In this document: positions 35,880 through 45,501 of the stretch, one piece after another | Position numbering within the stretch: position 1 is the stretch's first letter | Layout of the letters: every line of letters starts with the position of its first letter | Assembly: GCA_032017425.1 (NCBI GenBank) | Contig: DALZPW010000008.1 | Origin: Faucicola tetraodonis | GTDB lineage: Bacteria > Pseudomonadota > Gammaproteobacteria > Pseudomonadales > Moraxellaceae | Reading direction: 5' to 3' (one strand) | Length of the DNA stretch: 64,000 nt | The notes under the pieces: model-generated | What the model saw: only the letters and a program-made list of their open reading frames with translations | Database searches by the model: none | Told to the model about the DNA's origin: nothing | Position numbers and translations under genes: made by a program

Positions 35880-36863
35880 ATGGTGCATTCTTTATCTACG
35901 CTGTATCGTTCATGGGCATTTAAAGTGACCACTTGGCTGATTTTAGCGGCGATTGCAGGGGGTTTGACAGTCATGGTGTGGATTGCCTCTGCGGTAAAGC
36001 CTGCCAAAAGTGCGGTGAAAGCGGCGAGTAATGCCAATCAAAATCAAGATCCCACCGCGCTACTATTGGCCAAAACACCTGAAGAGCTTAATACTGAAGT
36101 TAGACCCATCAAATTTGATGCGGTGATTCGTGATATGCGCAACTATCCCAAAGAATTTAAGGACAGTCGCTTTATCAAGGCTAATAATGGGAAATGGACA
36201 GTTCAAGTCATGAACGTGGTGGAGCACGAAGTGGTCACCGATTACCTAAATAGTCGTGACGATCGTGATAAATTTAATTATTTTCGTATCGTTGATGCGC
36301 ATAACCAAAAACGCTTTGTGGTCACTTATGGCGTATTTGGCTCAGTACAAGAAGCGGTTGGCGCAGCTAAAGTAGTGAATTTTAATTTACCAAAAGAAGT
36401 TAAGGCATTTCCTGAAGAATTTAAAATGTATGCCCCACAAATGGATGAGTATGAAGTCGCGCCGCCACTTCGTGATGTCGGTAAGACAGCCGCGCGGGAA
36501 GTCAAACTAACCTCCACACCAAAATTATTGCCCGCACCAAAAGCCAAAGTTGAACCGCAACCACAAGCTGCGACCCCCACAGCAGCAGAACCCAAACGCG
36601 TAGCACCAAAAACCAGCATTGAAAAGTCAGCCAATCCGCAAGAGACCCTTTCTATTCAAGAAGGTAAAGTGATTGCTGAAAGCAACAGTAACGACTCAAA
36701 TACCACCCGTTCAGAACCAAAAGTTATCAATAGCAAGAATGATAATGCTGATGTCAAACCCAAACAAACCCACAACAAGCCGTCTGAAGAAAAGCCAAAA
36801 TCCAAAGATGCCTCAAAGGATAGCATGGGCGAGTTAATCAAGCAGAAGTCCCAAGCTAACTAG
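35880..36863 (+). CDS. DamX-like membrane protein with SPOR-type domain
   Basis: The 327-residue protein has one N-terminal membrane helix (~13-38), then a SPOR-like alpha/beta domain at about residues 100-165 (GKWTVQVMNVVEHEVV and RFVVTYGVFGSVQEA), then a long charged, Pro/Lys-rich tail. In many gammaproteobacteria aroK-aroB is followed by damX, a septal SPOR protein, which supports a division or cell-wall role. Unlike DamX, the domain is internal rather than C-terminal. Assignment is moderate. Confidence 0.65.
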   Translation: MVHSLSTLYRSWAFKVTTWLILAAIAGGLTVMVWIASAVKPAKSAVKAASNANQNQDPTALLLAKTPEELNTEVRPIKFDAVIRDMRNYPKEFKDSRFIKANNGKWTVQVMNVVEHEVVTDYLNSRDDRDKFNYFRIVDAHNQKRFVVTYGVFGSVQEAVGAAKVVNFNLPKEVKAFPEEFKMYAPQMDEYEVAPPLRDVGKTAAREVKLTSTPKLLPAPKAKVEPQPQAATPTAAEPKRVAPKTSIEKSANPQETLSIQEGKVIAESNSNDSNTTRSEPKVINSKNDNADVKPKQTHNKPSEEKPKSKDASKDSMGELIKQKSQAN

Positions 36864-36915
36864 TGACTTTAGACGGGTTGGTTAGTTTTGGAATTCAAAT
36901 AACAGTGGATTTTTT

Positions 36916-36946
36916 TACCCTTTTTCGTTAATATAACGAAGGGTAT
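36916..36946. other. Inverted repeat between damX-like gene and gltB
   Basis: TACCCTT..CGTTA pairs with TAACGAAGGGTA, a 12-bp stem with a two-T bulge and a 3-nt loop. The T-run lies before rather than after the stem, so it is not a classical terminator for the upstream gene. It could be a partial terminator or an operator for gltB. The rest of the 222-bp gap shows nothing firm. Confidence 0.4.
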
Positions 36947-37085
36947 CATTTTGATTTCTTATGGTACATATAGATAACAAACATGACAGTTATCTATTCC
37001 AATCTTTTATGATTCAATAGCAAACATTGCACATATTTATAGTATGCCCATTTCTTTGCTACCAGCTTGTTAAGGGAACACGCTT

Positions 37086-40000
37086 ATGTCTTCAAATCAG
37101 TATTCAGATCAGCATAATCTTTACCAACCCGATGTGTTCAAAGACAACTGTGGGTTTGGTTTGATTGCGCATACCCATGGTGAAGCTAGTCATGACTTAG
37201 TGCAAACAGCGATTCATAGTTTAAGCTGTATGACCCACCGCGGTGGCGTGGCAGCCGATGGTAAGACAGGCGATGGTTGTGGTCTATTGATTGCGACGCC
37301 CAAAGTGTTTTTTAAAAAAATCGCATCAGACAATGGCTTTACCCTAAACGAAATTTTTGCCGTCGGCACGGTATTTGTTAACCTTGATAAAGCGTTAGCA
37401 CAGCATAGCCAAGATACCCTAAGCCAAGCGATTGAAGCACAAGGTTTGCTAGTCGCTGGCTGGCGTGATGTGCCGGTTGATTTAAGCATCGTCGGTGACA
37501 TTGCCCGTGAATCACTCCCAGGCTTTAAACAAATTTTAGTCAATTGCCCCATCAATATGGACGAGGCAACCTTTAACCGTAAATTATTCGTTGCACGCCG
37601 CAAAGCAGAAATCGAACTGAAAGATGACCCGTTGTTTTATGTGACGTCATTGACCTCACAAGTGGTTATCTATAAAGGCTTAGTCATGCCTGCTGATTTG
37701 CCCGCGTTCTTCTTGGATTTGCAAGACGAACGTTTGGCGTCACACATTGTGGTATTCCACCAACGTTTCTCAACCAATACCCTACCAAGATGGCCACTCG
37801 CACAGCCTTTTCGCTATCTTGCCCACAATGGTGAATTAAACACGATTGACGGTAACCGTGACTGGGCGGTCGCTCGTACGCCAAAATTTGTCACCGATTT
37901 GATTCCAGAGCTGCAAGAATTACAGCCACTAGTCAACCGTGTGGGCTCTGACTCATCAAGCTTAGACAATATGCTTGAAGTACTGGTGTCAGGGGGCATG
38001 GATTTATTCCGTGCGCTTTCTATCCTTGTGCCGCCAGCATGGCAAAATGTTGACACGATGGACATGGATTTACGCGCGTTTTATGAGTTTTACTCACAGC
38101 ACATGGAAGCGTGGGATGGTCCAGCCGGTCTAGTCATCCAAGATGGTCGCTATGCGGTTTGTATGCTTGACCGCAATGGTTTGCGTCCATCACGTTGGGT
38201 GACTACCAAAAATGGCTATATCACCGTGGCTTCAGAAATCGGCACTTGGGATTATCAACCTGAAGACGTGATTGCTAAAGGTCGCGTCGGACCGGGGCAA
38301 ATGCTAGTAATTGACACTGAAACTGGTAACATCATGGACACCAAAGCAGTGGGTCGTCAGCTGAAAAAAGCCCACCCATATCGCCTATGGTTACGGGAAA
38401 ATGCGGTACGTCTACGGGATGATGAACAGCTAGAAGAAAAAGCTTACGAGCAACGTGAAACAGGCGAGAACCTGTTAGCACTGCAAAAAATGTTTCATAT
38501 CACCAATGAAGAACGCACAGAAATCATCCGTCCTTCAGCCGAAAACGGTCAAGAAGCCGTTGGTTCAATGGGGGATGATACCCCGATGGCGGTACTGTCA
38601 AAACAAGTTCGTCACGTGGCTGATTTCTTCCGTCAACAATTTGCTCAGGTTACCAACCCACCAATCGATCCTCTGCGCGAAGCGATTGTCATGTCACTGG
38701 AAACTTGTTTGGGTAGCGAAAAAAATATTTTTGAACCCACCCCAGACCACGCTAACCGTATCGTGTTGTCATCGCCTGTGTTGTCATCGAGCAAAATGAT
38801 GCAACTACGCAGCGTCACAAAACCAGGTTTTGAAATTGAAACCATTGATTTAAATTATGATGAATCAATGGCCTTAGACGATGCCATCAAACACATCTGT
38901 GAGCAAGCTGCCCAAGCGGTACGTGCAGGTAAAGTATTGATTGTATTATCTGACCGCAATATCGAAAAAGGTAAAGTACCTGCCAATGCCATTATGGTGA
39001 CAGGTGCAGTGCATCATCACTTGATTAATGTGGGTTTACGCGCCGATGCCAACTTAATCATCGAAACAGGTTTGGTACGTGATTCGCACCAATTAGCGGT
39101 CTTGTTAGGGTTTGGGGCTACCGCGGTTTATCCCTACTTGGCTTACAATGTGATTGCAGACTTGGTCGATAAAGGCGACTTGCTCGGTGACCCGTTGTAC
39201 GCCAAAAATAATTTCCGCAAAAGCTTGGATAAAGGCTTGTTAAAAATCCTATCAAAAATGGGTATTTCGACCGTCTCTTCTTACCGCGGCGCGCAATTGT
39301 TTGAAGCGGTGGGTTTATCAGAAGAAGTGGTTGAGCTTTGTTTTACTGGGGTTGAAAGCCGTATCTCAGGTGCCACGTTTGACGATTTGGCGATTGACCA
39401 ACAAATCTTGGCAAAAAACGCCTTTACCAAACGTGTACCGCTTGACCAAGGCGGCTTGTTAAAATTCGTCTTTAACAAAGAATACCACGCCTTTAACCCA
39501 GATGTAATTCAAGCGCTACATAAAGCGGTACGCACGGGCGACTACGACAACTACAAAGAATATGCGTCGATTGTCAACAGCCGACCCGTAGCGACGTTAC
39601 GTGATTTGTTGCAGTTAGATACCAGTAAATCCATCAGTGTTGATGACGTTGAGCCTATTGAACAAATCCTAAAACGCTTTGACTCAGCAGGTATGTCATT
39701 AGGCGCCTTGTCGCCAGAAGCACACGAGGCGATTGCAACCGCGATGAACACGATTGGCGGACGTTCAAACTCGGGTGAGGGCGGTGAAGATCCCACGCGT
39801 TATGGCACGATTCGTAACTCAAAAATCAAACAAGTCGCCTCAGGTCGTTTTGGGGTCACACCCGCTTACTTGCGTTCTGCCGAAGTCATGCAGATTAAAA
39901 TCGCGCAGGGGGCAAAACCCGGTGAAGGCGGTCAGTTGCCGGGTGGTAAAGTAAATAGCTTAATTGCGCGTTTGCGTTACTCAGTGCCAGGTGTGACCTT

Positions 40001-41555
40001 GATTTCACCGCCACCGCATCATGATATTTATTCGATTGAAGACTTGGCGCAGCTAATTTTTGACTTAAAACAAGTCAATCCAAACGCGCTTGTATCAGTC
40101 AAATTGGTTTCGCGCCCAGGCGTAGGTACCATTGCAACGGGTGTGGCAAAAGCGTATGCCGACTTGATTACCATTTCAGGGTATGATGGTGGTACCGCAG
40201 CGTCACCTTTGTCGTCAATTCACTATGCAGGTTCGCCTTGGGAACTAGGTTTATCTGAAGCGCACCAATCGCTTCGTGTCAACGGATTACGTCATAAAGT
40301 ACGCGTGCAAACAGATGGTGGTCTAAAAACGGGTTTAGACGTAGTTAAAGCGGCAATATTGGGGGCGGAAAGCTTTGGTTTTGGTACCACGCCAATGATT
40401 GCGGTGGGCTGTAAATACCTGCGTATCTGTCACTTAAACAACTGCCCAACGGGCGTGGCAACGCAAAAATCAGAACTGCGCGATGAGCATTTCATCGGTG
40501 AAGCCGAAATGCTGATTAATTTCTTTAGATTTGTGGCACAAGAAACCCGCGAGTGGTTGGCGGCATTGGGCGTACGCTCAATGGAAGAGCTTGTGGGTCG
40601 TACCGACTTGCTATCAGTCATGTCAGGCACTACCAACAAGCAACAACATCTAAACTTAGCGCCTTTATTATTTACCCATAGCAAAGGCGATGGCAAACCA
40701 CAAACTTGCCAAGTTGAGCGCAATGAGCCATTTGACAAAGGCTTGCTCGCTGAACAAATGGTTATCGATATGATGGATACCATCAAATCAGCCAAAGGCG
40801 GTGACTTTAGCTATCGTATTGGCAACTGTGACCGTTCCATCGGTGCGCGTATCTCAGGGGAGATTGCTGCGCTGCATGGCAACAATGGTATGGCAAGCGC
40901 ACCAATCAACTTGCACTTAACCGGCACCGCGGGTCAAAGTTTAGGTGTGTGGAATGCAGGCGGTTTAAACATTAAGCTTGAAGGGGATGCCAACGACTAC
41001 GTAGGTAAAGGCATGGCAGGGGGTGAAATCGTGATTTACCCACCAAAAGGCTCGACTTTTGCTAGCCAGCAAACCGCTATCATCGGTAACACCTGTTTGT
41101 ATGGTGCCACAAGCGGTCATCTGTATGCGGCAGGTACCGCAGGTGAACGTTTTGCGGTTCGTAATTCAGGTTGTTTTGCGGTGGTTGAAGGTACCGGCGA
41201 CCACTGCTGTGAATACATGACGGGCGGTGTGGTGACAGTGTTGGGTAAAACAGGGCTAAACTTCGGTGCTGGTATGACAGGCGGTTTTGCTTACGTGCTT
41301 GACTTAGATGGCGATTTCTTTGACCGTTGTAACCATGAGCTTATCGATATGCATCGTATCTCAAGTGAGCAAACAGAAAATCACCGTATCAACTTGATGT
41401 CGATTATCAAAACACACGTGGCAAAAACAGGTAGCCAATGGGGTCAAACCATCCTTGACGACTTTGAGCATTATGTTCGTAAGTTCTATTTGGTCAAACC
41501 AAAAGCCGCGAACATTACTTCGCTACTAAAAACGACCATGGCAGACCCACAATAA
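37086..41555 (+). CDS. gltB: Glutamate synthase large subunit
   Basis: GltB makes glutamate from glutamine and 2-oxoglutarate. The 1489-residue precursor has a 21-residue propeptide before the nucleophilic Cys22 (KDNCGFGLIAH) of the class II glutaminase domain. The central FMN barrel shows GGRSNSGEGGEDP and the channel region PPPHHDIYSIEDL. The Fe-S cysteines are in CKYLRICHLNNCPTG, and the C-terminal beta-helix is GG-rich. Size is standard for the NADPH-dependent bacterial enzyme. gltD follows after 164 bp. Confidence 0.98.
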   Translation: MSSNQYSDQHNLYQPDVFKDNCGFGLIAHTHGEASHDLVQTAIHSLSCMTHRGGVAADGKTGDGCGLLIATPKVFFKKIASDNGFTLNEIFAVGTVFVNLDKALAQHSQDTLSQAIEAQGLLVAGWRDVPVDLSIVGDIARESLPGFKQILVNCPINMDEATFNRKLFVARRKAEIELKDDPLFYVTSLTSQVVIYKGLVMPADLPAFFLDLQDERLASHIVVFHQRFSTNTLPRWPLAQPFRYLAHNGELNTIDGNRDWAVARTPKFVTDLIPELQELQPLVNRVGSDSSSLDNMLEVLVSGGMDLFRALSILVPPAWQNVDTMDMDLRAFYEFYSQHMEAWDGPAGLVIQDGRYAVCMLDRNGLRPSRWVTTKNGYITVASEIGTWDYQPEDVIAKGRVGPGQMLVIDTETGNIMDTKAVGRQLKKAHPYRLWLRENAVRLRDDEQLEEKAYEQRETGENLLALQKMFHITNEERTEIIRPSAENGQEAVGSMGDDTPMAVLSKQVRHVADFFRQQFAQVTNPPIDPLREAIVMSLETCLGSEKNIFEPTPDHANRIVLSSPVLSSSKMMQLRSVTKPGFEIETIDLNYDESMALDDAIKHICEQAAQAVRAGKVLIVLSDRNIEKGKVPANAIMVTGAVHHHLINVGLRADANLIIETGLVRDSHQLAVLLGFGATAVYPYLAYNVIADLVDKGDLLGDPLYAKNNFRKSLDKGLLKILSKMGISTVSSYRGAQLFEAVGLSEEVVELCFTGVESRISGATFDDLAIDQQILAKNAFTKRVPLDQGGLLKFVFNKEYHAFNPDVIQALHKAVRTGDYDNYKEYASIVNSRPVATLRDLLQLDTSKSISVDDVEPIEQILKRFDSAGMSLGALSPEAHEAIATAMNTIGGRSNSGEGGEDPTRYGTIRNSKIKQVASGRFGVTPAYLRSAEVMQIKIAQGAKPGEGGQLPGGKVNSLIARLRYSVPGVTLISPPPHHDIYSIEDLAQLIFDLKQVNPNALVSVKLVSRPGVGTIATGVAKAYADLITISGYDGGTAASPLSSIHYAGSPWELGLSEAHQSLRVNGLRHKVRVQTDGGLKTGLDVVKAAILGAESFGFGTTPMIAVGCKYLRICHLNNCPTGVATQKSELRDEHFIGEAEMLINFFRFVAQETREWLAALGVRSMEELVGRTDLLSVMSGTTNKQQHLNLAPLLFTHSKGDGKPQTCQVERNEPFDKGLLAEQMVIDMMDTIKSAKGGDFSYRIGNCDRSIGARISGEIAALHGNNGMASAPINLHLTGTAGQSLGVWNAGGLNIKLEGDANDYVGKGMAGGEIVIYPPKGSTFASQQTAIIGNTCLYGATSGHLYAAGTAGERFAVRNSGCFAVVEGTGDHCCEYMTGGVVTVLGKTGLNFGAGMTGGFAYVLDLDGDFFDRCNHELIDMHRISSEQTENHRINLMSIIKTHVAKTGSQWGQTILDDFEHYVRKFYLVKPKAANITSLLKTTMADPQ

Positions 41556-41591
41556 GCGATTGTGTAGCATAATTTGATGATATTGGATTGC

Positions 41592-41624
41592 TAAAGGTAG
41601 CGCGTGACCAGCGCTCTACCTTTA
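41592..41624 (+). promoter_or_regulatory. Hairpin between gltB and gltD
   Basis: TAAAGGTAGCGC pairs with GCGCTCTACCTTTA, a 12-bp stem with a two-base bulge and a 7-nt loop, 36 bp after gltB. The A/T-rich sequence that follows lacks a clean T-run, so it may be a partial terminator or an RNA-stability element adjusting gltD relative to gltB. Confidence 0.55.
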
Positions 41625-41689
41625 ACTTAAATTTTAAAAGTTCGCTGTCAAGCAGGTCGGTATACAGTGAATCGCTGGATACCACTCAC

Positions 41690-41715
41690 TTAGGAGCATT
41701 GCTTTAGGAGCATTG
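41690..41715 (+). repeat. Duplicated ribosome-binding segment before gltD
   Basis: TTAGGAGCATTG occurs twice in tandem (41690-41701 and 41704-41715). Each copy contains an AGGAG core. The second copy lies only about 10 bp before the gltD ATG, so it is the likely working site; the first may be a standby site. Confidence 0.65.
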
Positions 41716-41719
41716 GGGC

Positions 41720-43141
41720 ATGGCAAAACGATTACACAACGATTTTCAGTTTTTAGACGTCGCACGTGTCGACCCTTCAAAAAAAGACATTAATACCCGT
41801 ACTCACGAGTTTGTTGAGATTTACTATCCCTTTGAGCAAGACAAGGTAACTGACCAAGCGCACCGCTGTCTTGAATGTGGTAACCCTTATTGTGAATGGA
41901 AATGTCCCGTTCACAACTACATTCCAAACTGGTTAAAACTGGCTACCGAAGGTCATATTTTCCAAGCGGCAGATTTATGCCACCAAACCAACACGTTGCC
42001 AGAAGTCTGTGGGCGAGTATGTCCACAAGACCGTCTGTGTGAAGGGGCTTGTACCCTCAATGATGGCTTTGGGGCGGTCACCATTGGTAACGTGGAAAAA
42101 TACATCACCGATACTGCGTTTGCGCTAGGCTGGCGTCCAGATATGAGTGGTGTGACTTGGACGGATAAAAAAGTTGCGGTGATTGGCGCAGGTCCTGCCG
42201 GTCTTGGCTGTGCTGACATATTGGTACGTCATGGCGTCAAACCTGTGGTATTTGACAAACGCCCTGAAATTGGCGGACTACTGACCTTTGGTATTCCAGA
42301 ATTTAAGATGGAAAAAAATGTCATGCGTCGTCGCCGCGAAGTCTTCGAAAGCATGGGCATTGAATTTCGTTTAAATACCGAGATTGGTAAAGATGTTACC
42401 ATTGATGAATTACTCAATGAGTATGACGCGGTGTTTATGGGTATGGGTACCTATACCTATATGCGTGGCGGTTATGCCGGTGAAGAGTTATCTGGCGTGT
42501 ATGATGCGTTAGATTTTTTAATCGCAAACGTCAACCGCTGCCAAGGTTGGGAAACGAACCCACAAGAGTACATCGACTTACAAGGTAAAAAAGTGGTCGT
42601 CCTTGGCGGTGGTGATACTGCGATGGACTGTAACCGTACCAGTATCCGCCAAGGTGCAACTTCTGTGACTTGTGCCTACCGCCGTGATGAAGAGAATATG
42701 CCAGGCTCACGCCGTGAAGTGCGTAACGCGCGTGAAGAAGGCGTACAGTTTTTATTTAACCGTCAGCCGATTGAAATTATCGGTTTAAACGGTAAAGTAA
42801 CCGGTGTTAAAGTAGTAACCACTAAACTTGGCGAACCTGATAACCGTGGTCGTCGTAGCCCAGAGCCTATTCCCAATTCAGAAGAAATCTTGCCAGCCGA
42901 TGCGGTGATTATGGCATTTGGTTTCCGTACTAGCCCTGCTGATTGGTTTACCACCCAAGGCATTGAGATGGATAATAGCGGACGGGTGATTGCACCTGAA
43001 TTACAAACCTATAAGTACCAAACTAAGAATCCAAAAATCTTCGCAGGTGGCGATATGGTTCGGGGTTCAGACTTGGTGGTAACCGCGATTTGGGAAGGTC
43101 GCGAGGCGGCTAAAGGTATCCTAGATTACCTGGATGTTTAA
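41720..43141 (+). CDS. gltD: Glutamate synthase small subunit
   Basis: GltD passes electrons from NADPH through FAD and Fe-S clusters to GltB. The 473-residue protein shows two N-terminal cysteine groups (CLECGNPYCEWKCP and VCGRVCPQDRLCEGAC), the FAD fold VIGAGPAGLGCA and the NADPH fold VVLGGGDTAMDC. Length and motifs are standard. It is translated from an ATG preceded by a duplicated AGGAG segment. Confidence 0.98.
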   Translation: MAKRLHNDFQFLDVARVDPSKKDINTRTHEFVEIYYPFEQDKVTDQAHRCLECGNPYCEWKCPVHNYIPNWLKLATEGHIFQAADLCHQTNTLPEVCGRVCPQDRLCEGACTLNDGFGAVTIGNVEKYITDTAFALGWRPDMSGVTWTDKKVAVIGAGPAGLGCADILVRHGVKPVVFDKRPEIGGLLTFGIPEFKMEKNVMRRRREVFESMGIEFRLNTEIGKDVTIDELLNEYDAVFMGMGTYTYMRGGYAGEELSGVYDALDFLIANVNRCQGWETNPQEYIDLQGKKVVVLGGGDTAMDCNRTSIRQGATSVTCAYRRDEENMPGSRREVRNAREEGVQFLFNRQPIEIIGLNGKVTGVKVVTTKLGEPDNRGRRSPEPIPNSEEILPADAVIMAFGFRTSPADWFTTQGIEMDNSGRVIAPELQTYKYQTKNPKIFAGGDMVRGSDLVVTAIWEGREAAKGILDYLDV

Positions 43142-43182
43142 GCGCAAACCTTTTTTAGCTAAGGATTGCTGTTAATTACGTC

Positions 43183-43211
43183 AAAAAACCCAATGTTGAT
43201 TGGGTTTTTTT
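43183..43211 (+). terminator. Terminator after gltD
   Basis: AAAAAACCCAAT-GTTG-ATTGGGTTTTTT, a 12-bp stem with a tetraloop and a T-run 41 bp after the stop. The A-run on the other arm could also allow function on the minus strand. Confidence 0.92.
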
Positions 43212-43289
43212 ACAGGTAAATTTCGGTGCGTTTTTGTCCACTTTGGGCTATTATGTCGCATAAATTCATCATACTACTAGGTCAATGAC

Positions 43290-43838
43290 ATGCCATTTGC
43301 ACAGCATTTTCGTCCCGCTACTTGGGCAAAATTACGGTGTCAACATGCCAATCTTTATCAAATCGATGAGCAGCTGTTTCGTAGTGAGCAGCTGACGCCC
43401 GATGATATCGGTATTATCCAGCAATACGGCATCAATACCCTTATCAATTTACGATTTTTTGATCGCGATGATAACGAAGAAAATTTAGCCAACTTACCGC
43501 TGACCTTTATCAATCACCCATTGATGACTTGGGCGATTAAGCCGCAGCAACTTGCTGAAATTTTGTATGATATTTTGTGGTACCAAGCGCGTGGCGACAA
43601 GGTGCTCGTGCATTGTTATCATGGCTCAGATCGCACAGGTATTACCGTTGCTATGTATCGCATTTTGGTACAAAACTGGACGATTGAACATGCCAAAATT
43701 GAAATGCAGGACGGCGGGTATGGCTTTCACTGGATTTGGATTAATATCAGCAATTTATTGACCGAGAAAAAAGTGCAAGAAGTGCAACACGCCTTGTTAG
43801 CGCTACAACGCCAAAAGCCTATTATTAGCCAACCTTAA
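43290..43838 (+). CDS. Dual-specificity/tyrosine phosphatase-family protein
   Basis: The 182-residue protein has the PTP active-site loop VHCYHGSDRTG with nucleophile Cys109 and Arg115 (CX5R), preceded by the general-acid region. It resembles bacterial and fungal-type tyrosine phosphatases of the Siw14/DSP group that act on protein or inositol phosphates. No signal peptide is seen, so it is predicted cytoplasmic. It lies 33 bp upstream of the flippase gene and may be co-transcribed. Substrate unknown. Confidence 0.85.
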   Translation: MPFAQHFRPATWAKLRCQHANLYQIDEQLFRSEQLTPDDIGIIQQYGINTLINLRFFDRDDNEENLANLPLTFINHPLMTWAIKPQQLAEILYDILWYQARGDKVLVHCYHGSDRTGITVAMYRILVQNWTIEHAKIEMQDGGYGFHWIWINISNLLTEKKVQEVQHALLALQRQKPIISQP

Positions 43839-43871
43839 AACCCATCAAGCGACATTAACTCTGGATAGCCT

Positions 43872-45314
43872 GTGAATATCAAACGACTGTTAGGTGAAAC
43901 CATTATCTATGGTATCGGTGCGATTTTACCCCGTGTCATTACCTTTTTACTCAATCCGTTGTATATCAATTACATCGATAAAGAAGCCTTTTCTATCTTT
44001 ACCAGCCTATATGCTTGGATTGCTTTTATCAATATTGTCCTTACTTTTGGTTTTGAAACATCTTATTTTCGCTTTTCAGGAGAAGATAAAACAGGCGCCG
44101 CCGAAAAAAATGTTTTTAGCACGGCGTTTTGGTTTATTGCCATGTTGGCAGGCGGTTTTTTGGTCATGGTGTTGCTATTTAGCAATCCGTTATCAATGCT
44201 GATGGATTATGGCAATCATCCTGAATTTTTGCGCTGGTTTGCTTGGATTGCGTTTTTTGATGCGATTTGTACCATTCCGTTTGCTTGGCTACGTTATCAC
44301 AACCAGCCTGTGAAGTATTCAGTGGTGCGGGTAGTGTCGATTTTGATACAAACTGTGGTGGTTATTGCGCTATTTCGCTTTGTGCCCATTGAGGCTGCCA
44401 AAAGTTTCGGTTTGACTGAGCAAGTGGCGTATCCGTTCTTTGCCAATTTAGTTGCCAGTCTCGCCACTTTTATGATGCTGTTTCCGATTATCAAAAAAGT
44501 ACGCTTGCATTTTGATAAAGCCTTGTTCAAACGTATGATTCGTTATTCTTATCCGGTCATGCTGGCAGGGCTGGCGTTTATGGTGAATGAAAACTTCGAT
44601 AAAATCATTCAATATTATATGATTGATAAAGGCGATGCCGGGGCATACGGTGGCTGCTACAAATTGGCGGTATTAATGACTTTGTTTGTGACCGCGTATC
44701 GGATGGGGATTGAGCCGTTTTTATTCAAACAAATGCACCATGCCAATGCCAAACATACTTATGCGATGATGACGGAGTACTTTGCTTTATTTGCATCAGT
44801 AGTGGCGCTTGGAATTATTGCCAATATTTCATGGCTCAAACGGTTATTTATCACCGATCCCAGTTATTGGACAGCGATTAATATCGTACCGATTATCGTC
44901 ATTGCAAACCTATGTTTTGGGATTTATTACAACCTATCAACTTGGTATAAGGTAACTGACCGTACTGGGATTGGCTCAGCCATCTCGTGGCTTGGGGCAG
45001 GACTGACTATTTTGCTCCATGTGCTGTTTTTAAAACAATACGGCTTTATGGTGTCGGCGTGGGTAACGCTTTTTGTTTATTTCCTCATGATGATTGTATC
45101 GTACGCGCTTGGACAGCATTTTTATCCGATACCTTACCAAACCAAAAAAATCGTTTTCTTTTTGGGCACGTTGATGCTGTTTAGCGTGATAATCGTCAGT
45201 GCTTTTCAAATGAATTTTTGGTTATCCAATACATTATTACTGGTCTATATTGGCTTAATCGGCTATAGCGAGCGCGCGCTATTAAAACGTTTGGTAAAAG
45301 CAAAAGTGTCATGA
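43872..45314 (+). CDS. Polysaccharide/oligosaccharide flippase (MOP superfamily)
   Basis: The 480-residue integral membrane protein has about 12-14 hydrophobic helices throughout and starts VNIKRLLGETIIYGIGAILPRV, typical of Wzx-type polysaccharide biosynthesis transporters. These move lipid-linked glycans across the inner membrane. Translation begins at GTG 43872. No glycosyltransferases are adjacent, so the cargo cannot be inferred; it may serve cell-surface polysaccharide made elsewhere. Confidence 0.85.
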   Translation: MNIKRLLGETIIYGIGAILPRVITFLLNPLYINYIDKEAFSIFTSLYAWIAFINIVLTFGFETSYFRFSGEDKTGAAEKNVFSTAFWFIAMLAGGFLVMVLLFSNPLSMLMDYGNHPEFLRWFAWIAFFDAICTIPFAWLRYHNQPVKYSVVRVVSILIQTVVVIALFRFVPIEAAKSFGLTEQVAYPFFANLVASLATFMMLFPIIKKVRLHFDKALFKRMIRYSYPVMLAGLAFMVNENFDKIIQYYMIDKGDAGAYGGCYKLAVLMTLFVTAYRMGIEPFLFKQMHHANAKHTYAMMTEYFALFASVVALGIIANISWLKRLFITDPSYWTAINIVPIIVIANLCFGIYYNLSTWYKVTDRTGIGSAISWLGAGLTILLHVLFLKQYGFMVSAWVTLFVYFLMMIVSYALGQHFYPIPYQTKKIVFFLGTLMLFSVIIVSAFQMNFWLSNTLLLVYIGLIGYSERALLKRLVKAKVS

Positions 45315-45501
45315 TTGAGCCTTAATAAGATTTTAATGGGTATAAGTATTTAATTTAGCCAAATTATCCTTATATTAATTACTAGTCGCAATTGATTCAC
45401 CTTGCGCAAAAAAGTTTGCTATAGTAACAGCAGGAGAATCAATGAATTGCTACTTACCTGTGATAGACATGGGTAAGCCATCTCATGAGAAGGAGTTTTT
45501 C

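Noticed and set aside
36916..36946. Clear terminator after the DamX-like gene
   Set aside because: The stem is good but the T-run is on the wrong side, so it is listed only as an inverted repeat.
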